Below, piece after piece: positions 1-11,163 of a stretch of 64,000 bases of DNA. Positions within the stretch are counted from its first letter, which is position 1. Each line of letters opens with the position of its first letter. This DNA is from Fragum whitleyi. Taxonomy: Eukaryota > Mollusca > Bivalvia > Cardiida > Cardiidae. The position numbers and the translations under genes are program-made. The stretch covers positions 47,696,854-47,760,853 of the forward strand of contig OX411551.1 in assembly GCA_948146395.1 (NCBI GenBank), given 5' to 3'. The notes beneath the pieces are model-generated. The model was not told the DNA's origin and made no database searches. It saw only the letters and a list, made by a program, of their open reading frames with translations.

Positions 1-333
1 GATGATAAAAAAAGTTTACTTGATCGTCAAAGTATATTTTTGTTTTATCTGCAGAATTTCGATAGATTTAACACATCTAGTATACTACTGGCGCTATGTC
101 GCCTCCTCTTCTTCAACCCTTTTTTTTCAAATCAGTCAAGTTTTTACAGAATTATTGAAAACTATCGAAACAAAAAAGTAACACGTGATTCCCCACCTTG
201 TAAATCTATAGCATATATGTATGTATTTATAACAATAACTGGGATGATAAAAATTGTCGAAATGGAAAGTAAATATATTTCAAAAACACTTGATGCAATA
301 GGGCACCATTGGAAACCTTAACTCGAATAAGCA

Positions 334-618
334 GTCGCCGTCATATCGCAGTTGGTAGCGCGTCGGACTATCAATCTAGATGTCCCGAGTTCGATCCCCG
401 ACGGCAGCACTCATTCTTTCCAAATATTTGTCTCTTGCCAAATGGTTGATAATCGTAGACCTATGTGAGATAGCAGCTGGAGGCTAGGAAAGGATGTGAT
501 GGTTTTACTAGTGAGAGAAATAACAGAATCCATTGTTAGGTGCTCCAGCTTCCGCGATATAACTGAAAAAAAGTTCAATTTGAAAGCGGCGTAAATCTCC
601 ATTCAATCAATCAATAAA
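334..618 (+). mobile_element. tRNA-derived SINE, full copy with TSD
   Basis: The 5' end is a tRNA-like head with an A-box region (GCAGTTGGTAGCGCGTCGGA) and a B box (GAGTTCGATCCCCGACGG). A roughly 200-bp body shared with the copies at 2105, 21490, 39190 and 62526 follows (GTTGATAATCGTAGACCTAT, then GCGGCGTAAA), and the tail is AATC-rich. It is flanked by an 11-bp direct repeat TCGAATAAGCA at 323-333 and 619-629, which is the target-site duplication of a LINE-mobilised insertion. Short reading frames across it have no coding meaning. Confidence 0.88.
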
Positions 619-740
619 TCGAATAAGCAATAATAACGAAAACATATTACCTCCGTTTAATAAAAGTTTTATCTCTTTCGTATTTTTTTATTGAAGGTTC
701 GTGCCTTGTGGTATTCTAACTTTATTTTGTTTTGAAATCA

Positions 741-984
741 TATGAGCCTGTGCATGACATTTCCAACAATTTGAAATTTGCGTGAGGTGCAAACATTTAG
801 CAGCATAGACAGCCACCTACCTTAAATATTATTTAACCTGATGATGTACAAGTACTTTGAGACCTTATCTATCTACTAAATGCATAGCCAAGACTCTGGA
901 CGGACTGTGCGGATGCACAGGCTAGTCAGAGTCTTTGCTATGTACATATATGAAATTGTTGGAAATCTCACGCACAAGCTCATA
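741..984. mobile_element. Short non-autonomous inverted-repeat element (MITE), copy 1
   Basis: The ends form an inverted repeat of about 33 bp (TATGAGCCTGTGCATGACAT at the left, the near-complement ending CACGCACAAGCTCATA at the right). An inner hairpin is centred on GACTCTGGAC..AGAGTC. A second copy lies at 38567-38793 with the same terminal and inner hairpins. There is no coding capacity. Confidence 0.75.
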
Positions 985-1430
985 TAGCAATGAACTGGGG
1001 AATTATCATATACTGAAATTAAAATCAAATTTTAAATACTCTAGAAAATTGTGTAATATAGATTCACGGTCAATTTTCCTTTCCAACGTTACAAGAACTT
1101 TTTTCGACAGGTGAATAAAACTTTGAAGTTGACAATGCCACAGAAGCTTAAATGGTGAACATTTATGTCTTTCATTGTGTACTTTACGAAAAATCGGGAT
1201 ATTTTGTTGGAAGGTGAGAAGATTTTTGTTGCAAGCAAGTATTCCTTTTCTAATAATGTTATAACCTGACCTTTCTCTGGCATTACCTTACAACTGTTTT
1301 TTGTCATTTGAATCATTTTTGTGTAAAAGATTCACCAAATGACACTTAGGTATTTAGTATGTCATGGACGCATTCAATTTTTTGCCTGAAAATTACGACT
1401 GATATGCATGGTAATTTGGCTGATTATGTA

Positions 1431-1535
1431 ATAGTTATAGTTCATTTCTGGCAATTTACGCGATATAACCTAAGCGGAGCGTTAGCGGAGCGCAAGGTTA
1501 TACGCGTAAATTGTCAGAATATGAACTATAATTGT
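1431..1535. repeat. Foldback element with GC-rich loop
   Basis: Arms of about 45 bp form an imperfect inverted repeat (ATAGTTATAGTTCAT on the left, ATGAACTATAATTGT on the right). They surround a loop with the doubled motif GCGGAGCGTTAGCGGAGCGC. Similar hairpins with GC-rich loops occur at 9364, 11861, 25635, 43641 and 48847. Confidence 0.7.
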
Positions 1536-2009
1536 TTTACCGATCGACTTATTTTTTTTATCAAATAACGCTAGTTCAATTGAGTTTCACGTCAGTCATT
1601 GATGTCATTCATTTTTGTTGCGTCATACATTCTTCAATCAAATCGAGGTAAACAAAAAGTGGGAGGAGCGAATTTAATCAACGTCGGGTTTCTGTAATTA
1701 TTTTGTCATTTTGAAAGACAATATCAGTTGAGAACGCTCGGTTAACAAAACCTCGTGATTGATACTAGTGGATTTTGTATTCCTTTTATCTAGGGTTTTT
1801 TGGACATTCTGTCTCCCTTAGAGTCTAAATCACTTTCTTAAAGTCCTTTCTAGAAAGATCTGAAATCTTCTACATATATATTACATAACAGTGTAAAGAA
1901 ATAGAAAAACTCCCAGTCTTAAAATAGACACAGTAAAAACCATAAGGATTATTTATATATAATTAGGATTTTGTATTATTAGAAAAACGGTTTTCTACCA
2001 CGGCATATT

Positions 2010-2357
2010 TAGTAGCTGCAATAATGTAGCCCTCTCTCTGATATTTTGATGACGAGGATCAGACTATCAAAAGGGATGGGGGTACGTTATTGCAACTACA
2101 TATTTAGCTGCGCAGTGTGAGCTCGTCGGACAATCATTTGAATTGTACCCGGGTTCGACCCCCGATGGAGGCACCCATCCTTTCCGACTATTTGTCTTTT
2201 ACCTATGGGTTGATAATCGTAGACCTATGTGGGATAGCAACTGGAGACTAGAAAAGGAATGGTAGAACTGGTGTAAGAAATTTCAGGAATTTCATTGTTA
2301 GCTTCTCCAGCCGCTGGACTCTTGTAGGCTGTGTTAAACCACACAGAAACCAACAAA
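2010..2357 (+). mobile_element. SINE copy with 5' extension and 13-bp TSD
   Basis: A SINE of the 334-618 type begins near 2105 (B box GGGTTCGACCCCCGATGG, body GTTGATAATCGTAGACCTAT). The perfect 13-bp direct repeat ACCACGGCATATT at 1997-2009 and 2358-2370 places the insertion boundary about 95 bp upstream of the tRNA-like head. The extra 5' segment must therefore have arrived with the element. It contains AGTAGCTGCAATAATG, partly mirrored by TTATTGCAACTACAT just before the head. Confidence 0.75.
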
Positions 2358-3870
2358 ACCACGGCATATTCATTATCAATAATAACAAGTTTGCAATAAC
2401 ACGTTAGTAGAAAACATTCAAAGTACACTGACAAGCTCTAGTTACCAAGTTTTGGTTCCCAACCGATACGACACAGTTAAACGGGTCACACTGTTTTTCG
2501 ATAAACATGATTAGTCAGCTATTACAGGCCTAACATGCTTCGAATCACTTTATTTTTGCACATATTTGTATCCCTAGAATTTGGATATTTGCAGTACTAT
2601 TGAATTAAAATGCCATTCAAAAGATCCAAAGTATTCATTTTAAAAAAGAAGCGAGATTTTAAATCGTTTCAACCCTGTCGTCTTTTCTTTTTTTTTATGT
2701 CAATGTGAAAAAGTGGAGTACAGAAAGGCTCGGTTCAAGCACACTCGTCGATGTCATTCTTATTGCTGTATACGATGTAGATTAATATGTTATTATCAGA
2801 ATCGTCGATTTATCCGCTAAATCTTTTCTGAATAAACGTGCAGACAAATCATTCAAGAACCTACTCCGCCTTTTAATGAGTAATTGAATATAAGCATAAC
2901 TTTAAAAGAAAACTCACAAAACGTATTTTTATAAATACAAGATTGCAAGTTAAGGGTCTTTCGGGACACTTTATCAGACAAGGTTACGACGTCACTGTCT
3001 GTTTTTGAATGTAGTCTCCGCCCATTATGACATAAAGTCACGTAGCTCACTTATTCGAGCAGACCATCAGGTTATGGGATATATTTTTTGAATTTCAAAC
3101 GAAATAGAGGCCTTTCATTGGAGGAAAAAATAGGGCGATCGGTAAAGATATATATTTTTCTTGCATATGTATTTTCCTTTGTATAAATATAGAAGAAGAA
3201 GCCCCCTTCCTTCTCAGTGATTATTACAGGTGTAGAAATCGGTGTTTATTTTTCTTGTAATGAAAAATGAATCTCAAAGGAACGAGTCTTCATCTAACCC
3301 ACCCATCCACCTAATCTGCTTCCTCCGAGCATGGATTATCAGTAATTGAAACTTAATTATCAGTTAAATAAATATCCATGAGTTTCATGTTTTGTTTTAC
3401 AGCAAACATTATCAAACTCTTGTCTTATGGAAATTTATTATCAGAAAACGAAAATAGGCGAGCGCCTAAATTTGGAGGGTTGTTGGTTACATGGAAAGAA
3501 AATTAGCCAAAAATGCCTGTATATACCTACTTTATTTTACCTTTTCTAAATCTTCTAATGTTAACTAATTTTCTATCATATTCTTTCAACTACATTAATG
3601 TAGTGGTATGTTTTTAGAGTATTTTTTTCGAGAACAATTTTCCCTGCATTTTCGTCTTGTAAATGAAAGTCAGTCTGACTTAGAAGTAATTATGCAAGAA
3701 AAAAGATGATCTACCTTAACCCTAAGTGCAACGACCCGTTGTTCAAAAACCGTTTGACCAGATAATTTATAATTGCCTTATCAATTCTGAGATGAACCCC
3801 ATAATTCACATATTGGGGAAAATGATATGACAGTCCGGGAGCCGAGAGAGTTGATGTAATTATAACTGTA

Positions 3871-4183
3871 TTTGTTTTCGGGGTTTTTTTGTTTGTTTTT
3901 TTTTTTTTTTTGGTTTGTTTTTTTACTCGAGGATAACACGATAAAGGGTCGAATGACTCTTATTTCCATCGTGGTCCTAACTCATGCCAGTTCCTATCCT
4001 ACACATATAGAGAGAGGCAATGGTTTCTTACCACTGCTACCCACTTTTACAGCTGGGTTGACTGGGGCCCTGTCTGTAAAGTGTCCTACCCAAATACACT
4101 ACCCGCCTCCGGTGGAGCTCGAACCCGCAACCACCAGGTTACGAGTCGAGCACGCTAACCACTCGGCCAACGAGCCAGACTCG
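3871..4183 (-). mobile_element. tRNA-derived SINE, second family, minus strand
   Basis: Read on the minus strand, the tRNA-like head at about 4183-4110 has GGCCGAGTGGTTAGCG (A box) and GGTTCGAGCTCC (B box). The body includes CCCCAGTCAACCCAGCTGTA. It ends in an A-rich tail, seen as the T run near 3885-3925 on the plus strand. The direct repeat TAACTGTA at 3863-3870 and 4184-4191 is a likely 8-bp target-site duplication. The body differs from that of the 334-618 family. Confidence 0.75.
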
Positions 4184-4329
4184 TAACTGTAATATGCATG
4201 CGCAGAAAGGACATTCATGTGAACGGAGCTATCCAGTATTGGTAATAAGCAAACTTCAAATATACCGCTACAATACTTAATTAGCTAATGAAATATCGCT
4301 AACCCATTCGAGTCCAACGGTCTTATCCT

Positions 4330-4515
4330 ATTTATTTGTAATCGATTGGAAAACAAGTTCTTACATCTTAGATTAATCTCTCTCGATTCTGCTTCCTGGA
4401 AAATTCACCAGTACAATGAAAAAACTAAGGTCGATGGCCGCTCCCGGGAATCGAACTCAGGACCTTTGGGTCAAGATGCCGACGCTCTACCTCTAGACAA
4501 CGGACACCACATATC
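4330..4515 (-). mobile_element. tRNA-like SINE head, third type
   Basis: On the minus strand, 4512-4440 reads as a tRNA-like segment with TCTAGAGGTAGAGCG (A box) and GAGTTCGATTCCCGGGAG (B box). A short body follows toward 4330. A functional tRNA is unlikely because the acceptor stem is not closed. No target-site duplication was found. Confidence 0.5.
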
Positions 4516-4594
4516 GAGTCCCATATGAACTAACCTATTCAGACCAATCAAAAAGCAAAATATTTAAGAAGTTGTTGGGATTTTCACTTGGAAA

Positions 4595-4985
4595 ACTAGG
4601 TACGTAGGCTAGAAATAAGGGTATAAAATGTGATATAGGTGTATTTTTAAAACTGAGCTCTTACGTAGGCGCTGAGTCCATTATCATAGGTATGTCAGGT
4701 ATATTAAAAAAGTATGTGATAGAAATTGAACCTGTTCCCTTAACTTGAACTTAAATCTGCATGTATGATTTAACCTTACGATTTAAAGTAAGCAAAAACT
4801 TTCGTTTAAACTCATCAATTTTTACGTGTTTAACGTGTAGTTTTAATCTGTTTTATCTATTTCGAACAGATGGAACGGGAATATTACAGTTAGAAGTAGA
4901 TTTCACGGCTTACCGCACAAAATCTACCTATATTGAAGTTAAAGAATACATAACAGTCGATATGCTTAATAGCATTTCCAAATAA
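4595..4985 (+). repeat. Dispersed repeat, about 400 bp, copy 1
   Basis: It shares blocks in order with 43005-43430 (GGTGTATTTTTAAAACTGAG, ACTTTCGTTTAAA, GATTTCACGGCT, CCTATATT). The 3' part recurs at 5895-5990 (AGTAGATTTCACGGCTCGCC). No terminal inverted repeats or coding potential are apparent. Confidence 0.6.
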
Positions 4986-5287
4986 GGAATAAAATAAATT
5001 CCTTCTGTCAAATGTTTAGTATAAAACCCCGTGTTTTTTTGTGTGTTTTTGTTTTTTTACTATATGTGTACATTTTCATACTTCTAAACAGCCTCCTTCG
5101 CCCCTCGTGTTTAAGAGCGGAAAATGCGAAAATATTAACAATAAGTCGATAAACAAAATCTTTATTTTGAAACCATTTTATATTCATAAATATTTTTTGG
5201 AACGGTATTAAGCTGAAATTAAGGTTTTGCGACATACAAATCCTTCACTCAAACGCAATTTTATATAATTGATGAAAAGCTAGATCC

Positions 5288-5308
5288 ATAAGTCAAACGG
5301 ACTATACC
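5288..5308 (-). repeat. Terminal fragment of the 32304-33197 element
   Basis: AAGTCAAACGGACTATACCA matches the right terminus of the TIR element ending at 33197. No partner end is visible nearby, so this is a truncated copy. Confidence 0.4.
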
Positions 5309-5386
5309 ACAATTCTAATTACAGTGTATTATGGGTATTGGCTGTTTGCGATAGGGAGCTGAATAGAGGTGTGAGTTTTTTAACGC

Positions 5387-5407
5387 GCGCGTATATGTGT
5401 GTGTGTA
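5387..5407. repeat. Short CG/TG microsatellite
   Basis: A CGCGCGCG tract runs into TATATGTGTGTGTGT. Confidence 0.6.
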
Positions 5408-5485
5408 AGGTGGGGTTCAATTGTAAGGAAAGGCTAAATGCAAACATTTTGTAGAGTTGTAGTTTTTGCTCTTTGATACTTCATT

Positions 5486-5917
5486 CTATCCTTTAAACAT
5501 TTCCACTTTCTCGTTTGAAATATTCCATGCTTCAATTCTCTTTAAATGATACACCCTTTTTTGGTATGACGTGTCAATATGTCTTTTTTGAGACGACCTC
5601 TGCTCCCACAATTCGATTTCAGCTTTGGCTTCACATTCCGATTCGATCTTAACTATAAATCTATAATAGAGACATCCCATAAAATATGACAAACCATTCG
5701 AAATCGCATCATATTTAATCAAAGCAAGCATGTATCACCCCCTAAGAACTGTTACAACAGACAAATACCTCTGCATGAAAACATGTAAAGGATTCGCAAT
5801 GAAAACAGTCATGATTTCTGTACTCACAGAAAATAAAAACGCGACGCCTTTCAAAATCATATATTTTGTAAACTTTCTTAATGCGCTGTTGTAACCTAAT
5901 TTATCCATTCCGTACAA
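5486..5917 (-). other. Possible decayed ORF, 144 codons with one in-frame TGA
   Basis: Two minus-strand open frames lie in the same reading frame: 5917-5735 (60 residues, hydrophobic middle) and 5731-5486 (81 residues, charged C-terminal half with several E, K and R). A single TGA at 5735-5737 separates them, and both begin with ATG. I recognise no family. It is AT-rich and flanked by repeat fragments, so chance is quite possible. It is listed because it is the only non-receptor, non-repeat frame of this length here. Confidence 0.15.
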
Positions 5918-5990
5918 ATGACACGAGAATCTAACAGTAAAAAGTAGATTTCACGGCTCGCCGCGCACAATTTACCTATATCATGGCGAC
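5895..5990 (+). repeat. 3' fragment of the 400-bp dispersed repeat
   Basis: It matches the distal part of 4595-4985 (AGTAGATTTCACGGCTCGCC, then ACAATTTACCTATAT). Confidence 0.55.
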
Positions 5991-7153
5991 AAAACGTTAA
6001 CGGTATCAAAAAACAAACAAATACAACCCAGTTGAAGTATTCTGATAATAGCATTCGCTATTTTGACTCGTTGATTGTATACAAGTGTAATTACTGTAAT
6101 TACATGTCACAATAGCGTATTCGAGTTATAATTAGTGTCTTGGTCAGAATTAAAGGCAATAACAATAACTCCTCGAACATACGCCATGGGTCCTGTCCAG
6201 CGTGAATGGAAATTTGACGGCTGCGAGCGCATCAGAAAAAGTACCCTCCATTTTCAAGCGAATCGTATCTTATGCGTGATTCAAGTTTGAGCATTCGTGA
6301 GCACTTTGTTATTTTAAACCAAATACAGCAGTTACCACGAATGCACTGTTTAAGGCATCTTCGCGAGTCAATGGGCATCGAATCGATAGCTTCTTCTCGA
6401 TTACGGTTAGATAAGTAAAACGTTCGTAACCCTCAGTTCGACAAGCTGTGTTTAGGGTTCCATCTGTAAAAGTAACGCTCCATCACTGACTGGTCTCGTG
6501 CAATCGTCAACGAAAGTCCGACGCTATTTTGCCTGATCGGTCGTTAGGAATCACGGACATCTCATCATCGCCGATATTTATGTAACTTAAATATTGCAGA
6601 CGACATACAACCGGTTTGAAAATTGTTAGATAGTATTATACCAATACATTTTGTTTATTAAAGACCAACAGGGAATAATCATCGTAATCCGATTAGGCCT
6701 TATCTGTCATATCTCTAATAATTAGCAATACTGGTCGATCCCTCGGAAATATAAATGTGGTACTTGTTGAAATTTATGGCAAAGGATGTGAGTTAAATAA
6801 CTACTTCTTTTCTGACTGTGAATCAGGAAAGTATAAGAATCTTGATTGATGAACAGACACAATGTCCGTTAGAATATCAGTAGTATATGAGCACGAAAAT
6901 CATCACATTTAAAACATAACTTGCTGTCTCAGAAAATGCATGTTTGTTAAGATTTTCATTGGGCCACGGCCATCCGATTCTTGTTTTTATTGTGCACAAC
7001 CACAAACGAAAGTCCATTGGTAAATGTCCAAGGTGTTTGGATGCTCGTTACTCTTGTGCGTTTGTTAAGGCTAAAGAAGGGAGTTTCGCACCTACCAAAT
7101 ACATGTATTTAAAAGTCGATGCAGATTAAGATAAATAGTACCGGTATATATTT
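5991..7153. other. Intergenic, no gene seen
   Basis: No convincing coding frame, RNA or repeat was recognised. The longest frame (6944-7129) has neither domain nor family signal. Confidence 0.5.
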
Positions 7154-7554
7154 AGAGGATATTGAACGAGTGGTTGTTGAATACCGAATTTATTACACGA
7201 GGCACCAGTAAACAGATAAAAACGAGGCTGTGGCGAAATTTTATCTATTTTAGATGACGAGTTCAATAAATGCGGTATTTAATGAGCATAAATTTGATAT
7301 TCTATTTATAACACGACCCGACTTTTGTGACAAAACCGGGAAATTCCAGATATCTATCGATTCAAGTTATTCCGCGAAACATATAACGTCGTTTGAAAAA
7401 TAACGTCACCAAATGCATTATGGCGACATTTTCACAAAGAAAATACACCGTGGCTACACGTTCTTAGCTCATTTTCATAGTTCATCCACTAGGGTAATAA
7501 CACTCGTGTAATATCAAAATTATTCCCATCTCGCGATGCAGGTCATATTGTAAA
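7154..7554 (+). repeat. 400-bp repeat family B, copy 1
   Basis: It starts AGAGGATATTGAACGAGTGG and ends near GCAGGTCATATTGTAA. A 5' hairpin pairs AATACCGAATTTATT with AATAAATGCGGTATT. Copies at 12715, 46164 and 49027 share the same order: start motif, the ACGTC-rich middle, TTAGCTCATTT..CATAGTT, and AATAACAC..GTGAAATATC. All four are on the plus strand, opposite to the receptor genes. No transposase frame is present. Confidence 0.75.
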
Positions 7555-8031
7555 CTGAATTACAAAAAAGAGATATATAGGACTAAGCCAAAACGTGACT
7601 GCTCTAGCATTATTTGATACATGTAGTTTTTCTGAGGCTTGTGAAATGTTTAAGACTAGAGGTTGATTTTCTCAAACCTAATATTACTAGAAGTATCCGT
7701 GTTAGCTCACATCGGCTCGTTAAGATCCAGTTTAATGAATCAAGCATCTAGTCGTTAGTTTAGAAAATTGTGATAGGCATATTTTCAGCCAAAAAAAGCA
7801 TCATTTTAGCTAAATGTTGTATCCGTAAACTTCATAAGAAGGGCCATTATTTTTAATGCCCGAAATTTCGGAAATTCATAATTCTGCTTCTAAGGGCTTC
7901 ATTGCCAGCCAATAAAAAGGCATATGAAGGTTTAAATATTGGCTGAATGTTTGTTAAATCAAAGCTATCATAAATACAAAATGATGAAAGAATTTGGAGA
8001 ATCGCAATGACAATGACATTCATGTGAACCT

Positions 8032-8164
8032 GCCCTGCGTTCAGGATCACAAAACGGTGCAAACAGTTTTCCAATTATACCCCTCTTTGCACATGCACTT
8101 GCGTGCAAAGCGGGGTGTAATTGAAAAAAATGTTCGCACTGTTTTGTGATACTTAACGCAGGGC
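8032..8164. repeat. Foldback MITE, CCCTGCGTTCAGGA family
   Basis: It is a near-palindromic element whose ends read CCCTGCGTTCAGGA and AACGCAGGG. The arms contain ACAAAACGGTGCAAAC and its complement, with a centre of TTTGCACATGCACTTGCGTG. Relatives lie at 19651, 19803, 37302 and 41650. Confidence 0.8.
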
Positions 8165-9116
8165 TGATTCTAAACACACAAATAAGCTCATGTGGGTTAC
8201 TATGAGAGCCCAAAATATGTTCCTGTAAGTACTTTAACGACAACCAATATTGTATGTCAAACAGAGCTTTAGAAATCATCTTGAAACAACATTTTTTCCC
8301 TTAATCAATTAATAGGAAAACATCCAAATTTGCCATTTGGGCTCTGTGTGCTTATTTAATAGTGGAATAAGCTTTTGAGAACTGTTTTTTTTTTTTTTTT
8401 GTATTTTCTAACTCGTTCTCATAGTAAATAAACAGGAAAAGGTCCTTTGAATAAAACGCCTTTCCTGAACCTTGTTTTAAGAAATTGCGCATTTTTTTTT
8501 AATTTTTTTGAAAATTTTGCCCCATAGGCCCTTTTGAGAGCCTATAAAATCGGGGAACGGGCCCTGAAAATTTAGATCCTCATAGTTTCCGATTGCTTGA
8601 CCCATAAACAAGCAATCACACCCAAACAATCAATTTCAGCACAAAAGTCCTTTAATAACCAACACTTTAAGTCATATAGGATCCCTTTTATCACACGTAT
8701 GATATGTAGCATAATGAATTATCTACCCGATCCCTTAAAACTCCATTGATACGTTGCCCATCGAGCATCATTCGACTTCTGTGCGTGCAAATACTTTTTT
8801 ATGAATAAAAATAGAAAGAAGGCTTTATTTATTTTTTAATCTAGATTGCCAAAGACTTTTAGCGGACTTTTGGAGTAAACTTGTTATGTCAATAAGGTTA
8901 CATTTGCCTGATTTCTACATGATCCGTGCCTGCGTGAAGGACTAAATATTTCAAAAATCATAAAAGGATGTTTGAACCATATTCCTCAAGATAGAGGTAC
9001 AATTTACAGAAAACTTTAATTAATCCATATGGAACCGAGGGGTATTTTTAACGACGTTTGTAGAGTACCACCAATTACTATATCCAAAGTATCTAAGATC
9101 AATGCTTATCACAATC
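8165..9116. other. Intergenic, no gene seen
   Basis: This is AT-rich sequence with a poly-T run near 8386-8400. I found no coding frame over 60 codons that looks real. Confidence 0.5.
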
Positions 9117-9190
9117 GGATACCCCGGGACCTCCCTATTTGCTACGCTATATCGATATAACGTAGCAAAAAGGGAAACCCCGGGGTATCC
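9117..9190. repeat. Short palindrome
   Basis: Arms GGATACCCCGGG..TTTGCTACG and CGTAGCAAA..CCCCGGGGTATCC pair around a TATATCGATATA centre, giving a 74-bp near-perfect hairpin. Confidence 0.75.
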
Positions 9191-9363
9191 GAGGATGAAT
9201 GTTTATAGTTAAACGAAATAAGGTTCAAAAGATTTCCTTATTTGATTAAATGAAAAACATTTTTCAATAATACTGAAATCTTTAAATTTCTTCCCTAAAC
9301 ATACCTTATGGCCTAGAGGTTTTGATATTTTACAAACGACAGTAAGTGCGAAATCACTACAAG

Positions 9364-9499
9364 TAGAGGATAATCGTTTGTTTCAGTGCAAGATCGATTT
9401 ATATTCATTGAGTGGAGCCACGAGTGAAAATATAGCTTTTGTTGTTCATGAAAAGAAATATTAATCGATCTTACTCGACAAACAAACGATTATTCTATT
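9364..9499. repeat. Foldback element with GC-rich loop
   Basis: The left arm GGATAATCGTTTGTTT..GATCGATTTATATT pairs with the right arm AATATTAATCGATC..AAACAAACGATTATT. The loop carries GAGTGGAGCCACGAG. It lies about 300 bp past the stop codon of receptor R1. Confidence 0.7.
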
Positions 9500-9807
9500 T
9501 TTTATCGTGACAAACAATGTTTTTGGTGGGAAAGTTCTGACGGATTGAAGATGGTTGTACGCTGGACGATGAGTGATAACAATATCTCACAACTAGCACT
9601 TTGTGATCAGGTTAGCCACAACAACAATAAGAAGATGAAAGATGAATTTAACTTTAAACATTTTTAATACAAAGTATTAAAAAGGCGAAAAAATGTGTAA
9701 AATATCAAAAATTTAAAGATTCCATTGTCAGTCCATGAATATTCTTAAAACATATACAAATTGTATTTTCTTTCTTATAATCGTAAAAGAAAAAAAGAAT
9801 TTGCTTT

Positions 9808-11118
9808 TTAACCTTGGCCGACATAGATGAGAAACACAGCAAAGCTTAAAATCGACAAAATTGTAAAAACACAAAATGAAATGCAATCTACAAGTTTGCT
9901 TATGTCTTTCCATGTAATATCATTCATCTTCAGTCCATTTTCAGATATGAGCCTTTCTAGCCTTGCATCAAATGAATGTTGTTCTCGCTTGGCTGAGTCC
10001 TTCTCCTTATTTTCAACCTTATTGTCTCTCTCATCAATATATTTCAGATCCATGATGTTCAAAACATTTGGGTTGATCTGTGTGACGCCTTTCTTCGTAT
10101 TACAAGCATCTTTTTGATGCAAAATGCGATAAAGGGTCTTCAGCCATACTGTAACTGGAATCGTGTCGTCTTTATTATACAATCGTAGATTTAGAATCGT
10201 TACCAATGTAATCATTGAACTCAAAATCATGTCCAGCATTAGTTTGTATGAAATGATCGGTAAAGGCTCAGAGCTTTTCGGTAATGTATCGCTTATAATT
10301 GTCATAAATACTGCTATAGCTAACAATACAGTGATACAGTAAGAAACTCGCTCGCCGGATTCTGGGACAAGTAAGAACACTAAGACATTGATCATACTGA
10401 GGAATAAGATAGGCATGATGATGTTGACAACAATAAATGTCGACTTTCTCTTCAAGTAGAATATCATTTCCAACTGTGACCAATCGCTTGATGTCGTTAC
10501 CACGCGGACATGGGTTCCTTCCAGTATCCAAGCAACGTTTTCAGAATACTGCGTGATGTCTACTTTGTCATTCATAACGTAAAGTTCAACCTCGGTATTG
10601 TCATAACCCCAAACATAAAAGTCTGCCTTACAAGTTTGCTTGTCGAATGGATATTTTGAAACATCTACAGAGCAAGTTGATTTGACAAGCCCACCGGGTA
10701 CCCACGTGGCCATACCATTATATTTATAATCAATCATTTGCCATGGTTTTCCGAATGAATCCATCTCTTCAGATGGTGATGTAAGTATCAAATCTGGCAC
10801 CCATACCTTCCTATATGAAATCTTGACCCTGTCAACACCTCCGTACGCGGCAGTGTCCCATACCATCCCAGCATCATTCCAGAATATATTGAATCCTGCT
10901 GCATATGAAAACAATTCCTTTACTTCGTCGAATTCCTGTATGGACTTTAGATATGTAATAACGCCAACCCGAGTTTTGTTTCTATGGTCATTCACAGGAC
11001 GAACATTTTTGTTATGTCGGCTTAATAAGTCATTGACTAGTGTTGTAGAGTCGTTTAATGTACCACCAGAAACGAAACCGGGAAGTGCCAAAATTATTAC
11101 AAACCAGCGAAATAACAT
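9808..11118 (-). CDS. R1: intact nAChR-like Cys-loop receptor subunit, single exon
   Basis: This is a 436-residue membrane channel subunit whose coding region is one uninterrupted exon starting at ATG (11118-11116). Residues 1-18 form a signal peptide. The extracellular domain follows, with possible N-glycosylation at N22 (NDS) and N47 (NKT), loop A as WVPD at 106-109, the Cys-loop C149-C163 (CSVDVSKYPFDKQTC) and loop B as WGYD at 170-173. M1 is about 229-250, M2 255-276, M3 288-310 and M4 411-433, with a roughly 100-residue charged M3-M4 loop. M2 begins GER, with Glu at -1' and Leu at 9', the pattern of cation-selective nAChRs. The loop A Tyr is Thr (T113), and loop C between W197 and W213 is short with no vicinal cysteines, so this is not a classical ACh-binding alpha subunit. 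Family assignment is secure. Ligand and role are unknown; a chemosensory role is inferred only from similarity to intronless molluscan receptor expansions. Confidence 0.95.
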   Translation of the reverse strand: MLFRWFVIILALPGFVSGGTLNDSTTLVNDLLSRHNKNVRPVNDHRNKTRVGVITYLKSIQEFDEVKELFSYAAGFNIFWNDAGMVWDTAAYGGVDRVKISYRKVWVPDLILTSPSEEMDSFGKPWQMIDYKYNGMATWVPGGLVKSTCSVDVSKYPFDKQTCKADFYVWGYDNTEVELYVMNDKVDITQYSENVAWILEGTHVRVVTTSSDWSQLEMIFYLKRKSTFIVVNIIMPILFLSMINVLVFLLVPESGERVSYCITVLLAIAVFMTIISDTLPKSSEPLPIISYKLMLDMILSSMITLVTILNLRLYNKDDTIPVTVWLKTLYRILHQKDACNTKKGVTQINPNVLNIMDLKYIDERDNKVENKEKDSAKREQHSFDARLERLISENGLKMNDITWKDISKLVDCISFCVFTILSILSFAVFLIYVGQG

Positions 11119-11152
11119 TTTTCCTAACCTGTTTCAGAAGTGTTGAAGAAAT

Positions 11153-11163
11153 GTCTATATAAC
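11153..11163 (-). promoter_or_regulatory. Candidate TATA box of R1
   Basis: Minus-strand GTTATATAGAC lies about 38 bp upstream of the R1 ATG. This is a motif match only. The nearby AACAG/GTTAGG could instead be a 5'-UTR splice acceptor. Confidence 0.25.

Larger units (their letters stand above)
1230..3380 (+). repeat. Left copy of a duplicated segment, split by insertions
   Basis: Sequence at 1230-1350 matches 38495-38570 plus 38790-38850, and sequence at 3170-3380 matches 38930-39120, in the same order and strand (for example GAAGAAGAAGCC followed by GGTGTAGAAATCG). The left copy holds about 1.8 kb of extra DNA between the two matching parts, including the foldback at 1431-1535 and the SINE at 2010-2357. 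The right copy instead carries a MITE that is absent here. No gene is evident in either copy. Confidence 0.6.
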
